A stretch of 64,000 bases of DNA. It comes from Amycolatopsis balhimycina FH 1894. Lineage in GTDB: Bacteria; Actinomycetota; Actinomycetes; Mycobacteriales; Pseudonocardiaceae. The position numbers and the translations under genes were made by a program. Within the stretch, counting starts at the first letter, position 1, and each line of letters starts with the position of its first letter. The notes under the pieces were generated by a model. It had not been told where the DNA came from, did no database searches, and saw only the letters and a program-made list of their open reading frames with translations. Where the stretch lies: assembly GCF_000384295.1 (NCBI RefSeq), contig NZ_KB913037.1, positions 10,305,508-10,369,507 on the forward strand. The letters run 5' to 3'. This document shows positions 24,609 to 33,096 of the stretch, in pieces.

Positions 24609-26241
24609 GGAACGCCGCCTCGACGGCGTGCTCGTCACCGTCGACGGCTCGCCGCTGCGCACCGAGCTGTACGGGCGGCTCACGCTGGTGCACGTCGAAG
24701 AGTCCGTGCAGCTGCCCGACACGTTCCTGCTGCGCTTCGACGACCAGCACTTCGAGCTGTTCGACGAGGACCGGTTCCGGCTCGGCACGGCGATCGGCAT
24801 CGCATTCCGCGCCGAGGGGGAACCGGTCGTGGTCACCTCCGGCGAGGTGACCGCCGTCGCCGTCGAAGCCGGGGCGAGCGGACGGCACGAGCTCGTCGTC
24901 ACCGGGCTCGACCTGACCCACCGCCTGGCCCGCGGAGGCAAGTCGCGGGCGTTCACCAACATGACCGACGCCGACATCGCCCGCCGGATCGCCGGGGAGT
25001 ACGGCCTCGACACCGACATCGACGGCACCGGCGAGATCCGCGAGCACACGCTGCAGCACGGCGAGACCGACTACGCGTTCCTGCGGCGGATCGCCGGCCG
25101 GATCGGCTACGACTTCTGGATCACCGAACGGAAGTTCTGCTTCAAGCGCAAGCCGGCCGAGCGGCACCGGCCGCCGGTGCTGGTGTGGGGCGGCAACCTC
25201 CACGACTTCCGGGTGCGCTTCGCCTCCGCGGAGGCCTGCGACGAGGTCGTCGTCACCGCGTGGGACCCGGTGGACAAGCGGGCCGTCACCGGCCGGGCGA
25301 GTACGCCGGACCCGGGGTCGGACGCCCCGGCGGTCGCCGAGATGGCCGCCGCGGCGCGCCGCGGCTTCGGCGCGGTGACCCGGCGGGCCGGCCAGTTCCC
25401 GGCGGCGAGCAAGCCGGAAGCGGACGCGCGGGCCGAAGCGTTGCTGCGCAAGGCTTCGGGCGGCCAGGTCGTGCTGCGCGGCGAGGCGGCGGGCAACCCG
25501 TGGCTGGGTGCGGGCACCGACGTCCAGCTCGACCGGGTGGGCCGCCGCCTGGCCGGCAAGTACCGGGTCACCAGCGTCGAGCACATCTACGGCGCCGGCC
25601 GCCCGTACGTGACGCGGTTCGTCTGCGGCGGCCAGGAGTCCGAGGGGCTGGCCGACCTGCTCCGCGGCGAGGCCGAGCACCGCGGCTGGGGCAGCCTGGT
25701 GGTCGCCGTGGTGACCAACAACGACGACAAGGCGGGCCAGGCCCGGGTGAAGGTGCGGTTCCCGACCCTGACCGACGACGAAAGCACCTGGGCCCGCGTG
25801 GTCGCGCCCGGGGCCGGCGCGAAGCGGGGCGTGCAGTGGCTGCCCGAGGTCGGCGACGAGGTCCTGGTCGGCTTCGAGAACGACGACAAGGCGCGGCCCC
25901 TGGTGCTCGGCGGCCTGTGGAGCCGCAAGGACGCGCCGCCGGAGGCCACCGTGTCGAGCGGCGGGAAGGCGGACCGGCGGATCCTCGCCAGCCGCAAGGA
26001 CCACCGGCTGGTGCTGACCGACGACCCCACCAGCTCGATCGAGCTGAAGCTGGGCGACTCCGGGTGCCTGCTGCACCTGGAGCAGTCCGAGTCGAAGCTG
26101 ACCGGCGAGCGCAAGCTCGTCGTCACCGCCGACCGGATCGAGGTCAAGGCGGGGCAGAAGCTCGTGCTGGAGGGACCACAGGTGGAGATCACGGCCACCG
26201 GCGCGGTGACCGTCTCCGGCAAGCCGATCAAGCTCAACTAG
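24601..26241 (+). CDS. VgrG-like spike protein (Afp8-like)
   Basis: A 546-residue spike. A gp27-like hub domain (about 1-300) includes DLTHRLARGGKSRAFTNMTDADIARRIA and EHTLQHGETDYAFLRRIAGRIGYDFWI. A gp5-type OB domain (about 364-445) includes VVAVVTNNDDKAGQARVKVRFPTL and VQWLPEVGDEVLVGFEN. A beta-helix tail (about 490-546) ends VEITATGAVTVSGKPIKLN. It trimerises at the tip of the tube and carries the PAAR protein encoded 12 bp downstream. No extra effector domain is fused. Confidence 0.93.
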   Translation: MTEERRLDGVLVTVDGSPLRTELYGRLTLVHVEESVQLPDTFLLRFDDQHFELFDEDRFRLGTAIGIAFRAEGEPVVVTSGEVTAVAVEAGASGRHELVVTGLDLTHRLARGGKSRAFTNMTDADIARRIAGEYGLDTDIDGTGEIREHTLQHGETDYAFLRRIAGRIGYDFWITERKFCFKRKPAERHRPPVLVWGGNLHDFRVRFASAEACDEVVVTAWDPVDKRAVTGRASTPDPGSDAPAVAEMAAAARRGFGAVTRRAGQFPAASKPEADARAEALLRKASGGQVVLRGEAAGNPWLGAGTDVQLDRVGRRLAGKYRVTSVEHIYGAGRPYVTRFVCGGQESEGLADLLRGEAEHRGWGSLVVAVVTNNDDKAGQARVKVRFPTLTDDESTWARVVAPGAGAKRGVQWLPEVGDEVLVGFENDDKARPLVLGGLWSRKDAPPEATVSSGGKADRRILASRKDHRLVLTDDPTSSIELKLGDSGCLLHLEQSESKLTGERKLVVTADRIEVKAGQKLVLEGPQVEITATGAVTVSGKPIKLN

Positions 26242-26253
26242 GGAAGGCGACGA

Positions 26254-26652
26254 ATGGCACAACCCGCAGCGCGGCAGGGGGATCCGGTGACCGGCATGGA
26301 CACGCACGTCGTGCTCGTGCCCTCGCCGGGCGGCCCGGTCCCCACTCCGACGCCGATGCCGTTCTCCGGGAAGCTGGTGTCCGGGCTGTCCACCGACGTG
26401 CTCGTCAACGGCCTCCCGGCCGCGACGGTGAACAGCGGCGCCCAGAACCTGCCGCCGCACCTGCCACCGCCGGGCGCGTCGTTCTCCCGGCCGCCCGCCA
26501 ACACCGGCACGGTGCTGACCGGTTCGGTCACCGTGCTGTGCAACGGCAAGGGCATGGCCCGCACCGGCGATCCGGTGCGCACGTGCAACGACCCCGTGGA
26601 CGCGCCGACGTCGGCCATCGGGCCTGGTTCGGCGAACGTGCTGGTGGGCTGA
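26254..26652 (+). CDS. PAAR-like spike-tip protein
   Basis: A 132-residue PAAR-domain protein that sharpens the VgrG tip. It starts PAARQGDPVTGMDTHVV and ends SANVLVG. Repeated strands include VSGLSTDVLVNGLPAATVNSG and VTVLCNGKGMARTGDPVRTCNDP. Two His (M-D-T-H and P-P-H) and Cys residues are present that could bind the tip metal. There is no C-terminal toxin extension. ATG 26254 follows GGAAGG. Confidence 0.92.
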   Translation: MAQPAARQGDPVTGMDTHVVLVPSPGGPVPTPTPMPFSGKLVSGLSTDVLVNGLPAATVNSGAQNLPPHLPPPGASFSRPPANTGTVLTGSVTVLCNGKGMARTGDPVRTCNDPVDAPTSAIGPGSANVLVG

Positions 26653-26655
26653 GGC

Positions 26656-27066
26656 ATGGCGGAACGGGCGGACCTGATCGGCCGCGGCTGGGCGTTTCCC
26701 GGGCAGCTCACCCCCGGCGGCGGCGTGCGGCTGGTGAGCGGGGGCGAGGAGATCGACGCGGCGTTGCGGCTGATCCTGTCCACCGCGCCGGGGGAGCGGG
26801 TGATGCGGCCGGACTTCGGCTGCGCGATGTGGGAGAACCTGTTCGCGCCGGTGAACTTCGACACCCTCGGCCGGATCGAGCAGAGCGTGCGGGAGGCCGT
26901 CGCGCGCTGGGAGCCCCGGATCGAGCCGCTCACCGTGACCGCCACCGCCGACGGGGACGGCGCGCGCGTGTCGATCGACATCGCCTACCGGATCCGGGCG
27001 ACGAACGACCACCGCAACCTGGTGTTCCCGTTCTACGTGATCCCCCAGGAGGAAGCGGCGCCATGA
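26656..27066 (+). CDS. gp25-like baseplate protein (Afp9-like)
   Basis: A 136-residue GPW/gp25 family protein. The hallmark region is EEIDAALRLILSTAPGERVMRPDFGCAMWENLF, followed by IEQSVREAVARWEPRI. In T4 and eCIS, gp25 seeds the sheath on the baseplate through an ERVMRPxFG-type core. Its stop overlaps the baseplate J gene start (ATGA). Confidence 0.94.
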   Translation: MAERADLIGRGWAFPGQLTPGGGVRLVSGGEEIDAALRLILSTAPGERVMRPDFGCAMWENLFAPVNFDTLGRIEQSVREAVARWEPRIEPLTVTATADGDGARVSIDIAYRIRATNDHRNLVFPFYVIPQEEAAP

Positions 27067-29018
27067 GCCTGCCCGCGCCCCACCTCGACGACCGCCGCTT
27101 CCAGGACATCGTGGACGAAGCCAAGCGGCGCATCGCCCGTCACTGTCCCGAGTGGACAGACCACAACGTCTCCGACCCCGGTGTCGCGCTGATCGAGCTG
27201 TTCGCGTGGATGACCGAGATGATCCTCTACCGGCTCAACCAGGTGCCCGACCGGCTCTACGTCAAGTTCCTCGAGCTGGTCGGCATCGAGCTGGCCTCGG
27301 CCTCACCCGCCCGGGCCGACCTCCTGTTCACCCTGGCCGCGCCGCCGGAGCAGGCGATCCGCGTCCCGGCGGGCACCCAGGTCGGCACCGAGACCGGACC
27401 GGACGCCGACCAGATCGTCTTCATGACCGACCGCGACCTGCAGCTGGTGGCGCCGGTGCTGCAGGCCTGCCTCACCCGCACCGGCGGCCGCTTCACCGAC
27501 CACACCGAGGAACTCGGCGTGGAGCCGATCGCGGTGTTCGGCTCGCTGACCGTGGCGGACGCGCTGTACCTCGGGTTCGAGAACTCGCTGGCCCGCAACC
27601 TGATCGAACTGGAGGTGGAGGTCAGCGGTGCGGCCGGCCGGGGCATCGACCCGCGCAACCCGCCGCGGCGGTGGCAGAGCTGGGACGGCCGCGACTGGCG
27701 TGACGCCCGGATCCTGTCCGACACCAGCGACGGCTTCAACACCTCGGGCGCGGTCACGCTGCTGCTGGCGGGGGACCACGAACAGCTCGCGATCGGCCCG
27801 GTCCGCGCGCACTGGCTCCGCTGCGCGCTCGTCGAGCCCCTGGAAGACGGGCGGACGTACGACACGTCCCCGATGCTGCACGGGATCGACGCCACCGGGC
27901 TGGGCGGCGAGGTGGCGGCCCACCACGCCGAGCCGGCCCCGCGGGAGCTGATCGGCACCAGCACCGGGGAGCCGGGCCAGATGTTCGTCGTCCGGCGCGC
28001 TCCGGTCCTGCCGCGCCGCGGCGGCGAGACCGTGCAGGAGGTCCTCGCCCGCCGGGACAACGGCAGCGAGCCGGAGGTGCGCACCTGGACCGAGGTGGCC
28101 GACTTCACTGACGCGAGCCCCCACGACCGGGTGTTCACCTGGGCCGGGGCCACCGGGGAGATCCGCTTCGGGCCGAGCGTGACGGGCCGCGACGGGCGGG
28201 TCCGCCATTACGGCGCGGTCCCGGAGGAGGGTGCCCAGCTGTGGGTCACCGGCTACCGCTACGGCGGCGGGCGGCGGGGCAACGTCGGGGCGGCCAAGCT
28301 GATCATCCCGCTCAGTGCCATCCCGTCGGTCGACTCCGTCCGCAACCTCGAGCCCGCCACCGGTGGCGTGGACGCCGAGACCGTGGACAACGCGAAGATC
28401 CGCGGCCCGCTGTACCTGCGGGGCGGGCACCGGGCGGTGACGGCGAAGGACTTCGAACGGCTGACGCTCGAAGCCGCGCCCGGCGTCGCCCGCGCCCGGT
28501 GCCTGCCGCCGGCGAAGTCGGGGGAACCCGCCCGGCTGCTGGTGGTGCCGCGGGTGGACGTGGCCCCCGAGGCGCTGCGGCTGGCCGACCTCGCGCTGCC
28601 GCGCGAGCTGTCCGACCGGATCAAGGTCTACCTCGACGCCCGGCGCCTGCTGACGACGCAGGCCCGCATCGACGAGCCGTCGTACCAGGGCATCACCGTC
28701 GTCGCCGAGGTGCACGCGGCGCCGACGGTGCAGCCGGAGAAGGTCCGCGCCGACGCCGAATCGGCGCTCTACGCCTACGTCAACCCGGTGATCGGCGGCC
28801 CGGCCGGGCGCGGGTGGCCGTTCGACACGGACCTGTCCATCGGCGACGTCTTCTCGGTGCTGCAGGGCGTCGCCGGCGTGGCGCGGGCCGAGACCGTGCA
28901 CCTGTTCCTGGCCGACCTGCGCGGCAAGCGGCAGCCCGAGGAAGCGGGCCAGCGCGTCCGGCTCGCCCCGGAGGAGCTGTTCCTCTCGGTGGCCCACCGG
29001 GTGGTGGTGCGGCAATGA
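27063..29018 (+). CDS. Baseplate J family protein (Afp11-like)
   Basis: A 651-residue baseplate wedge protein. The N-terminus has CPEWTDHNVSDPGVALIELFAWMTEMILYRLNQVPDRLYVKFLELVGIEL, typical of eCIS/phage J-like proteins. The middle contains an insertion domain, and ITVVAEVHAAPTVQPEKVRADAE lies in the conserved C-terminal portion. With gp25 and tail protein I it forms the baseplate wedges that switch on contraction. It overlaps both neighbours by 4 bp. Confidence 0.93.
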   Translation: MSLPAPHLDDRRFQDIVDEAKRRIARHCPEWTDHNVSDPGVALIELFAWMTEMILYRLNQVPDRLYVKFLELVGIELASASPARADLLFTLAAPPEQAIRVPAGTQVGTETGPDADQIVFMTDRDLQLVAPVLQACLTRTGGRFTDHTEELGVEPIAVFGSLTVADALYLGFENSLARNLIELEVEVSGAAGRGIDPRNPPRRWQSWDGRDWRDARILSDTSDGFNTSGAVTLLLAGDHEQLAIGPVRAHWLRCALVEPLEDGRTYDTSPMLHGIDATGLGGEVAAHHAEPAPRELIGTSTGEPGQMFVVRRAPVLPRRGGETVQEVLARRDNGSEPEVRTWTEVADFTDASPHDRVFTWAGATGEIRFGPSVTGRDGRVRHYGAVPEEGAQLWVTGYRYGGGRRGNVGAAKLIIPLSAIPSVDSVRNLEPATGGVDAETVDNAKIRGPLYLRGGHRAVTAKDFERLTLEAAPGVARARCLPPAKSGEPARLLVVPRVDVAPEALRLADLALPRELSDRIKVYLDARRLLTTQARIDEPSYQGITVVAEVHAAPTVQPEKVRADAESALYAYVNPVIGGPAGRGWPFDTDLSIGDVFSVLQGVAGVARAETVHLFLADLRGKRQPEEAGQRVRLAPEELFLSVAHRVVVRQ

Positions 29019-29539
29019 CCGGCGGCTGGCTGCTCGCGCAGCTGCCCGCCGTGATGGGGCGGGACCCGGTGATCTCCGGCTTCGTCCGGGGTTTCGAGGA
29101 GATCGCGGACTCCGTGCGTGATCAGATCTCCGACCTCGAGCACGAGCTCGACGTCGGGCTCGCTTCCCCGGAAATGCTGGTGTACCTGGCTTCCTGGCTC
29201 GGCGTCGAGCTGGACGCGACCCGCGTGGGCGACGCCGAGGTCCGGGAGGCGCAGCGGCGCCTGATCCGCGCGGTGGGGCAGGCACTGGTGTGGCGCGGGA
29301 CCCGCCACGGTGTCGAGACGCTGCTGGAGGCGCTCACCGGCAGCCGGGTCGAGGTGATCGACCCGGGCGGCATCTTCGCTCCCGGTGACACGGTGCCCGC
29401 GGCCACCGACGTCGTGGTGGTCCGGCTCGACCACACCGGCGGGCTGAGCGAGCGGCAGCTGCGGGCGTTCCTGGCCGAGGAGCTGCCGATAGGTGTGCGC
29501 GTGGACCTGCGGGTCCGGTCGGCGGGAGGTGCCGGATGA
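29015..29539 (+). CDS. Tail protein I family baseplate protein (Afp12-like)
   Basis: A 174-residue protein starting MTGGWLLAQLPAVMGRDP. Features match the phage tail protein I/TIGR02242 group: FVRGFEEIADSVRDQISDLEHELDVGLASPEMLVYLASWLGVELD and RRLIRAVGQALVWRGTRHGVETLLEALTG. It normally completes the baseplate wedge and offers a mount for fibres. No fibre gene follows; the next gene, overlapping by 4 bp, encodes a zinc-ribbon membrane protein. Confidence 0.9.
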   Translation: MTGGWLLAQLPAVMGRDPVISGFVRGFEEIADSVRDQISDLEHELDVGLASPEMLVYLASWLGVELDATRVGDAEVREAQRRLIRAVGQALVWRGTRHGVETLLEALTGSRVEVIDPGGIFAPGDTVPAATDVVVVRLDHTGGLSERQLRAFLAEELPIGVRVDLRVRSAGGAG

Positions 29540-30021
29540 GACCCGGTCCGCCGCCCGGCTGCCCGGAGTGCGGGCGCCCGCTGCCACCGCAGGGCGCCAA
29601 GCTGTGCCCGAACTGCGGCTACCCGCTGCTGCTGGAGCGCCCGGCGGTCGCGGAGCACGAGCCGCGCAAGGCCGTGTACAAGCCGACCGACCAGGGGCCC
29701 GGCGCGCCATCCGTCCCGTCCGGCCGCATGCCGCTGCCGCCGGGTCCGGCGCCTTACGGCTACCCGGCGCCGCGCCGGGTGGAGGTGCCGGGACCGCACT
29801 GCGGCCGCTGCGGAACGATCAACCCGCCGCACCGGAAGCGGTGCGAGACGTGCGGCGAGGAACTGTGGCCCGGCGCGGCGTCCCCGGCTCGCTGGATGCC
29901 GCGGCCACCGGAGATGGCACCGGCGCCACCGCGGCGGCGCTCGTGGTGGAAGCTGGTGCTGCTGATCGCCGTCCCGCTGCTGGCGGTCGGCGCGGTCTGG
30001 CTGCTGGCCCTGCTGCTGTAG
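29536..30021 (+). CDS. Double zinc-ribbon, single-helix membrane protein of the eCIS operon
   Basis: A 161-residue protein with two CxxC...CxxC zinc ribbons: CPECG/CPNCG near residues 9-34 and CGRCG/CETCG near 94-117. They are separated by a Pro/Gly-rich linker. A C-terminal hydrophobic helix (about 140-160, VLLIAVPLLAVGAVWLLALLL) ends the chain, so the zinc ribbons probably face the cytoplasm in a tail-anchored topology. It overlaps the baseplate gene, so it is an operon member. A role in holding the particle at the membrane is inferred. Confidence 0.8.
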   Translation: MRPGPPPGCPECGRPLPPQGAKLCPNCGYPLLLERPAVAEHEPRKAVYKPTDQGPGAPSVPSGRMPLPPGPAPYGYPAPRRVEVPGPHCGRCGTINPPHRKRCETCGEELWPGAASPARWMPRPPEMAPAPPRRRSWWKLVLLIAVPLLAVGAVWLLALLL

Positions 30022-30058
30022 CACGCACGCAGCTGCGCCGAGATGTCATGAACGACTC

Positions 30059-31580
30059 CTTGGGTTTTAACGGGTGGTGGGTTTCTTGCCTCGTCGGCTG
30101 TTCTTGCGGTGGGTGGGATATCGGGTCCGGGGTGGTCGGGTGGAGCCTGCAGGGCGTCCGGGGCCGGGGCGGGTGGGTTTCGGTGGGTTGGCCGGGGTGC
30201 CGGTCAGTCCACGAACCCGCCGAAAATCCCGTCGGACCCGCCGCGGTGACATCACCTGTGCTGGCTGGGGTTTCTCCCAGGGCAACCGCAGATCCCGGAC
30301 ACACCCGCGGGCCAGCCGCAGCTGGGTGTAGGCGACCAGCACCAGCCAACTCCACCGCAACGCCGTGTCCGGGTGCAGCGGCGCCGGGGTGGTCCACCCG
30401 AGGTCGTGTTTGAGGAACCGGAACGTGTGCTCCAGGTCGAACCTGCGCTGGTAGGCGGCGAACAGGGTGACCAGGTCCAGCGTGGTGGGCCCGGCGTGCC
30501 ACAACCACATCGGCCCGGCCGGTTTCCCGCCGCCGGGCAGCCGTGCGATCTCGACCCGCAGCACGGTCCCGGCCACGATCGGCAGCGGCCCGTCGTGATC
30601 CTTCCAGTGGCCGTCGCGGATCAGCCGCCGGTGCCGGGCGTCCCACGCGGTCAGGGTGACCTGGCCGTAGCGGGGCGAGTCCACGGTCGCGACCCGGTCG
30701 GGCGTGGTGAGGGTGTCGGGGTTGTTCAAGGCGATCTTGTCCCCGTGCCGGCGGCGCCGCCCTCGGGCCCCCGCTGCCGGTGGTGGGGGCTCGGCGTGGA
30801 AGATCTGGTTGGACCGCAACCGGCCCAGGACATGCACCCCTGCGGCGTGGTGGTGGCTCAACGCCATCAGGTCGTATTCGGCGTCGAACACGAACCCGGG
30901 TGTCTCGGCCCGGCCCTCGGCGGCCAGACCGGTGCGGACCCGCTCGATCGCGGCCAGCGTCACTCCGGTCAGCGTGTCAGCGGGTCCCAGCCGGGCCAGG
31001 TCCACCGGCGTGGTCCAGGAGGTCGGGCCCCATTCCAGCGCGGCCATCACCGCCAACGGCCACCCCGAGGTCACCGGGGCCCCGGTCAGCGTCCGGGCGG
31101 ACTTGTCGTGCACCACCAGCCGCTGCGGCGAGCACACCGCCTCCGGTCGGGCCCAGTTGGACACGTCCCCGGCGAACCACACCAGCCCATCCCGGCCCGA
31201 ACCCACCGTGCCCAGCAGCAGCTTCCGCAGCCGGGGCTCGTCGATCCGGCCCCGGGTCAGCGCGGCATACACACTGCCGTGACCACGACGGAACTCCGGC
31301 TCCAGCGACAACCCCGGCAGCGACCCGACTCGCGCTGGTGCGCTGGCCAGGGCATCGGCCAGCTCGAACAGGGCATCAGCCCGACGGGTCAGACACCCAT
31401 GCAGCTTCTGCCGCAACTGTGCCAGAGACCCCGTCGTGTCCTGCGCGTCCGCGTCCTGCACACTGATCACCGCAGCCCTTGGTTTGGCACTTCTTCCCTA
31501 GACAAGAAGAAGGATCAACCAAGGGCTGCCTGCATGATCAACCAGGGTAGCCCCAACCGCCCCAGAGGTTAAAACCCAAG
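30059..31580 (-). mobile_element. Insertion sequence, 1522 bp, intact ends
   Basis: Terminal inverted repeats are CTTGGGTTTTAAC at 30059-30071 and its complement at 31568-31580. The element is flanked by the 5-bp direct repeat GACTC (30054-30058 and 31581-31585), a target-site duplication. It carries one transposase gene on the minus strand. Perfect ends and an uninterrupted transposase point to a recent insertion. Confidence 0.9.
30067..31470 (-). CDS. DDE-type IS transposase
   Basis: A 467-residue transposase resembling the actinomycete NF041680/IS4-like group. Visible parts are FVFDAEYDLMALS (likely first catalytic Asp), LALNNPD/VATVDSPRYGQVTLTAWD and a C-terminal YQRRFDLEHTFRFLKHDLGW, which supplies the Glu in a Y-x-x-R-F-x-x-E-like motif. 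The tail is very basic (Arg/Lys/Pro). It starts at GTG 31470 and fills most of the 1522-bp element. No frameshift is seen, so it is probably active. Confidence 0.85.
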   Translation of the reverse strand: MISVQDADAQDTTGSLAQLRQKLHGCLTRRADALFELADALASAPARVGSLPGLSLEPEFRRGHGSVYAALTRGRIDEPRLRKLLLGTVGSGRDGLVWFAGDVSNWARPEAVCSPQRLVVHDKSARTLTGAPVTSGWPLAVMAALEWGPTSWTTPVDLARLGPADTLTGVTLAAIERVRTGLAAEGRAETPGFVFDAEYDLMALSHHHAAGVHVLGRLRSNQIFHAEPPPPAAGARGRRRRHGDKIALNNPDTLTTPDRVATVDSPRYGQVTLTAWDARHRRLIRDGHWKDHDGPLPIVAGTVLRVEIARLPGGGKPAGPMWLWHAGPTTLDLVTLFAAYQRRFDLEHTFRFLKHDLGWTTPAPLHPDTALRWSWLVLVAYTQLRLARGCVRDLRLPWEKPQPAQVMSPRRVRRDFRRVRGLTGTPANPPKPTRPGPGRPAGSTRPPRTRYPTHRKNSRRGKKPTTR

Positions 31581-31659
31581 GACTCTTTCATGACGTCGGA
31601 CGCCATGAACGAGTCGTTCATGTCGTCCAGTGAGCCACCGGGTGTCCGTCGGGCGGTGC

Positions 31660-33093
31660 TTACTGGGCCGGGGTGTAGGACAGGGCCTTGATCGCCGTGA
31701 ACTCCTTCGCCGTCGGGTCCGGGTTCGTGTGGCCGAAGGTCACCGACGCGACCGACGTGCCCGCGGGGGCTTCGAACACGACGTTGCCCGCCTGCACGGT
31801 GGCCGCGACCTGCTGGGTCGATCCGTCGTCGAGCTGGGCCGTCATCGTGTAGCTCGTCGTCGCGGGGGAGCCGGTGAAGCTCACCCGGACCCAGTGGGCC
31901 GGCGCGGTGAAGTCGACGCGGACCGGGTCGGTGTTGCACACGTCCGCGCCCGCCTGGCCCGAGCTGGTCAGGAAACTGCCGAAACTGCCCGCGGTGCGCA
32001 ACGCCACCGCCGTCGCGTCCTTGCAGCCGGTGGGGGCGTTCTGCGTGTCGGCGGAGAGCTTGACGCCCTTGGCCGCGTACAGGTCGCCGGAGATGATCCG
32101 GTTGCCCGGGGGCGAGCCGTCCGGCAGGCGGCTGAAGTCCACCAGCCGCGCGCCGCTTGGGGTCGCCGTGCTCGCGGCCGACGACGGCGGCGCGGAAGAC
32201 TGCGCCGGTGGCGGTGAGGAGGACGGCTGCGCGGCCGAAGAGCTCGACGCGGCCGGCGATGACGGCGCCGCGCTGCCACCCGGCGCGGACGAAGCTCCGG
32301 GGGCCGCCGGCTGGCCCATCGGCGCGACCTGCGCCGGTGTCTCCTTGCCGCTGCGGATGAGCAGCGCGCCGCCGAGCGCGGCTCCCGCGAGGACGGCGAC
32401 CCCGGCCGCGACGGTGGCGACCCGCAGCAGGCCGCCCGCGATCCGTGGCCGCTGCAGGAAGGTCACCGGCCGTTCCGCTTCGACGTCGCCGGCGTGCGCG
32501 CGCAGGGTCAGCGCGCGCCGCGTCTCCTGGCCGGTCAGCGGCGGATCGGCCCGCACGACGAGTTCGGCGCCGGTCGACGTGCCCGGTTCGAGGTACACCT
32601 CGCGGGGCCGGAACTCGAAGCCGACCCGGTTCTCCTGGTCCCGCCCGGCCAGGGCGACGGCCAGCGGGGTGTTGCCCTCGTTGGCCAGGTTCAGCACGTA
32701 GAGCCCGTTCTTGCCGCCGGTGACGATCTCCGGCTGCACGCCCAGCGCCAGCCCCGGGGCCGGGCGCACGTCGAGCGGCAGCTCTTCGCATCGCGAGACC
32801 TCCCGCTGGTACGGCGACCGCACCAGGACACCCAGCGCGTACGCCCCGGCGACCATCCCGCCGTGGTCCGGCACGCTCACCCGGAGCCGGACCGTGCCGG
32901 TCTCCATCGGCCGCAGCTTCATCACGGCCGGTTCGGCCGAGAACAGGTCGTCGCGCGGCAGCCCCACGACGGTCGTGCCGAAGTGCTCCACGACGCGGCT
33001 CGCGTTCTGGATGGTCACTTCGAGCTCGGCGGACTCGCCGGGCCCCAGCGTGAGCCGGTCCGGCGTGAACGTGACCTTCAATGCACCGGCCAT
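31660..33093 (-). CDS. Single-pass NEW3-like membrane protein, CisA-like candidate
   Basis: A 477-residue protein. The N-terminal half (about 1-225) is two beta-sandwich units of the COG1470/NEW3 kind (LTLGPGESAELEVTIQNAS; NGLYVLNLANEGNTPLAVAL). One membrane helix follows (about 235-257), then a Ser/Ala/Pro linker, then a C-terminal beta domain (about 320-477) resembling a galactose-binding jelly roll. The helix lacks a preceding signal peptide, so the N-domain is probably cytoplasmic. Streptomyces CIS particles need a single-pass membrane protein, CisA, with a comparable layout; equivalence is inferred. It is last in a five-gene minus-strand operon. Confidence 0.65.
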   Translation of the reverse strand: MAGALKVTFTPDRLTLGPGESAELEVTIQNASRVVEHFGTTVVGLPRDDLFSAEPAVMKLRPMETGTVRLRVSVPDHGGMVAGAYALGVLVRSPYQREVSRCEELPLDVRPAPGLALGVQPEIVTGGKNGLYVLNLANEGNTPLAVALAGRDQENRVGFEFRPREVYLEPGTSTGAELVVRADPPLTGQETRRALTLRAHAGDVEAERPVTFLQRPRIAGGLLRVATVAAGVAVLAGAALGGALLIRSGKETPAQVAPMGQPAAPGASSAPGGSAAPSSPAASSSSAAQPSSSPPPAQSSAPPSSAASTATPSGARLVDFSRLPDGSPPGNRIISGDLYAAKGVKLSADTQNAPTGCKDATAVALRTAGSFGSFLTSSGQAGADVCNTDPVRVDFTAPAHWVRVSFTGSPATTSYTMTAQLDDGSTQQVAATVQAGNVVFEAPAGTSVASVTFGHTNPDPTAKEFTAIKALSYTPAQ

Positions 33094-33096
33094 GGG

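Larger units (their letters stand above)
30047..31622. terminator. Palindromic terminator split by an insertion sequence
   Basis: Joining 30047-30058 to 31586-31597 recreates a 24-base arm that matches the inverse of 31599-31622 at 22 of 24 positions. The unit begins CATGAACGACTC, the same family as the palindrome at 14097. It lies between the convergent genes ending at 30021 and 31660. The insertion sequence at 30059-31580 sits within the left arm, so the hairpin is probably no longer functional. Confidence 0.75.

Noticed and set aside
21597..25049. A 1150-residue minus-strand open frame across the eCIS tube, DUF4157-like and LysM genes
   Set aside because: It is antisense to genes with clear family motifs and tight operon overlaps, and its sequence is low-complexity Arg/Pro/Ala as expected of a GC-rich shadow frame.
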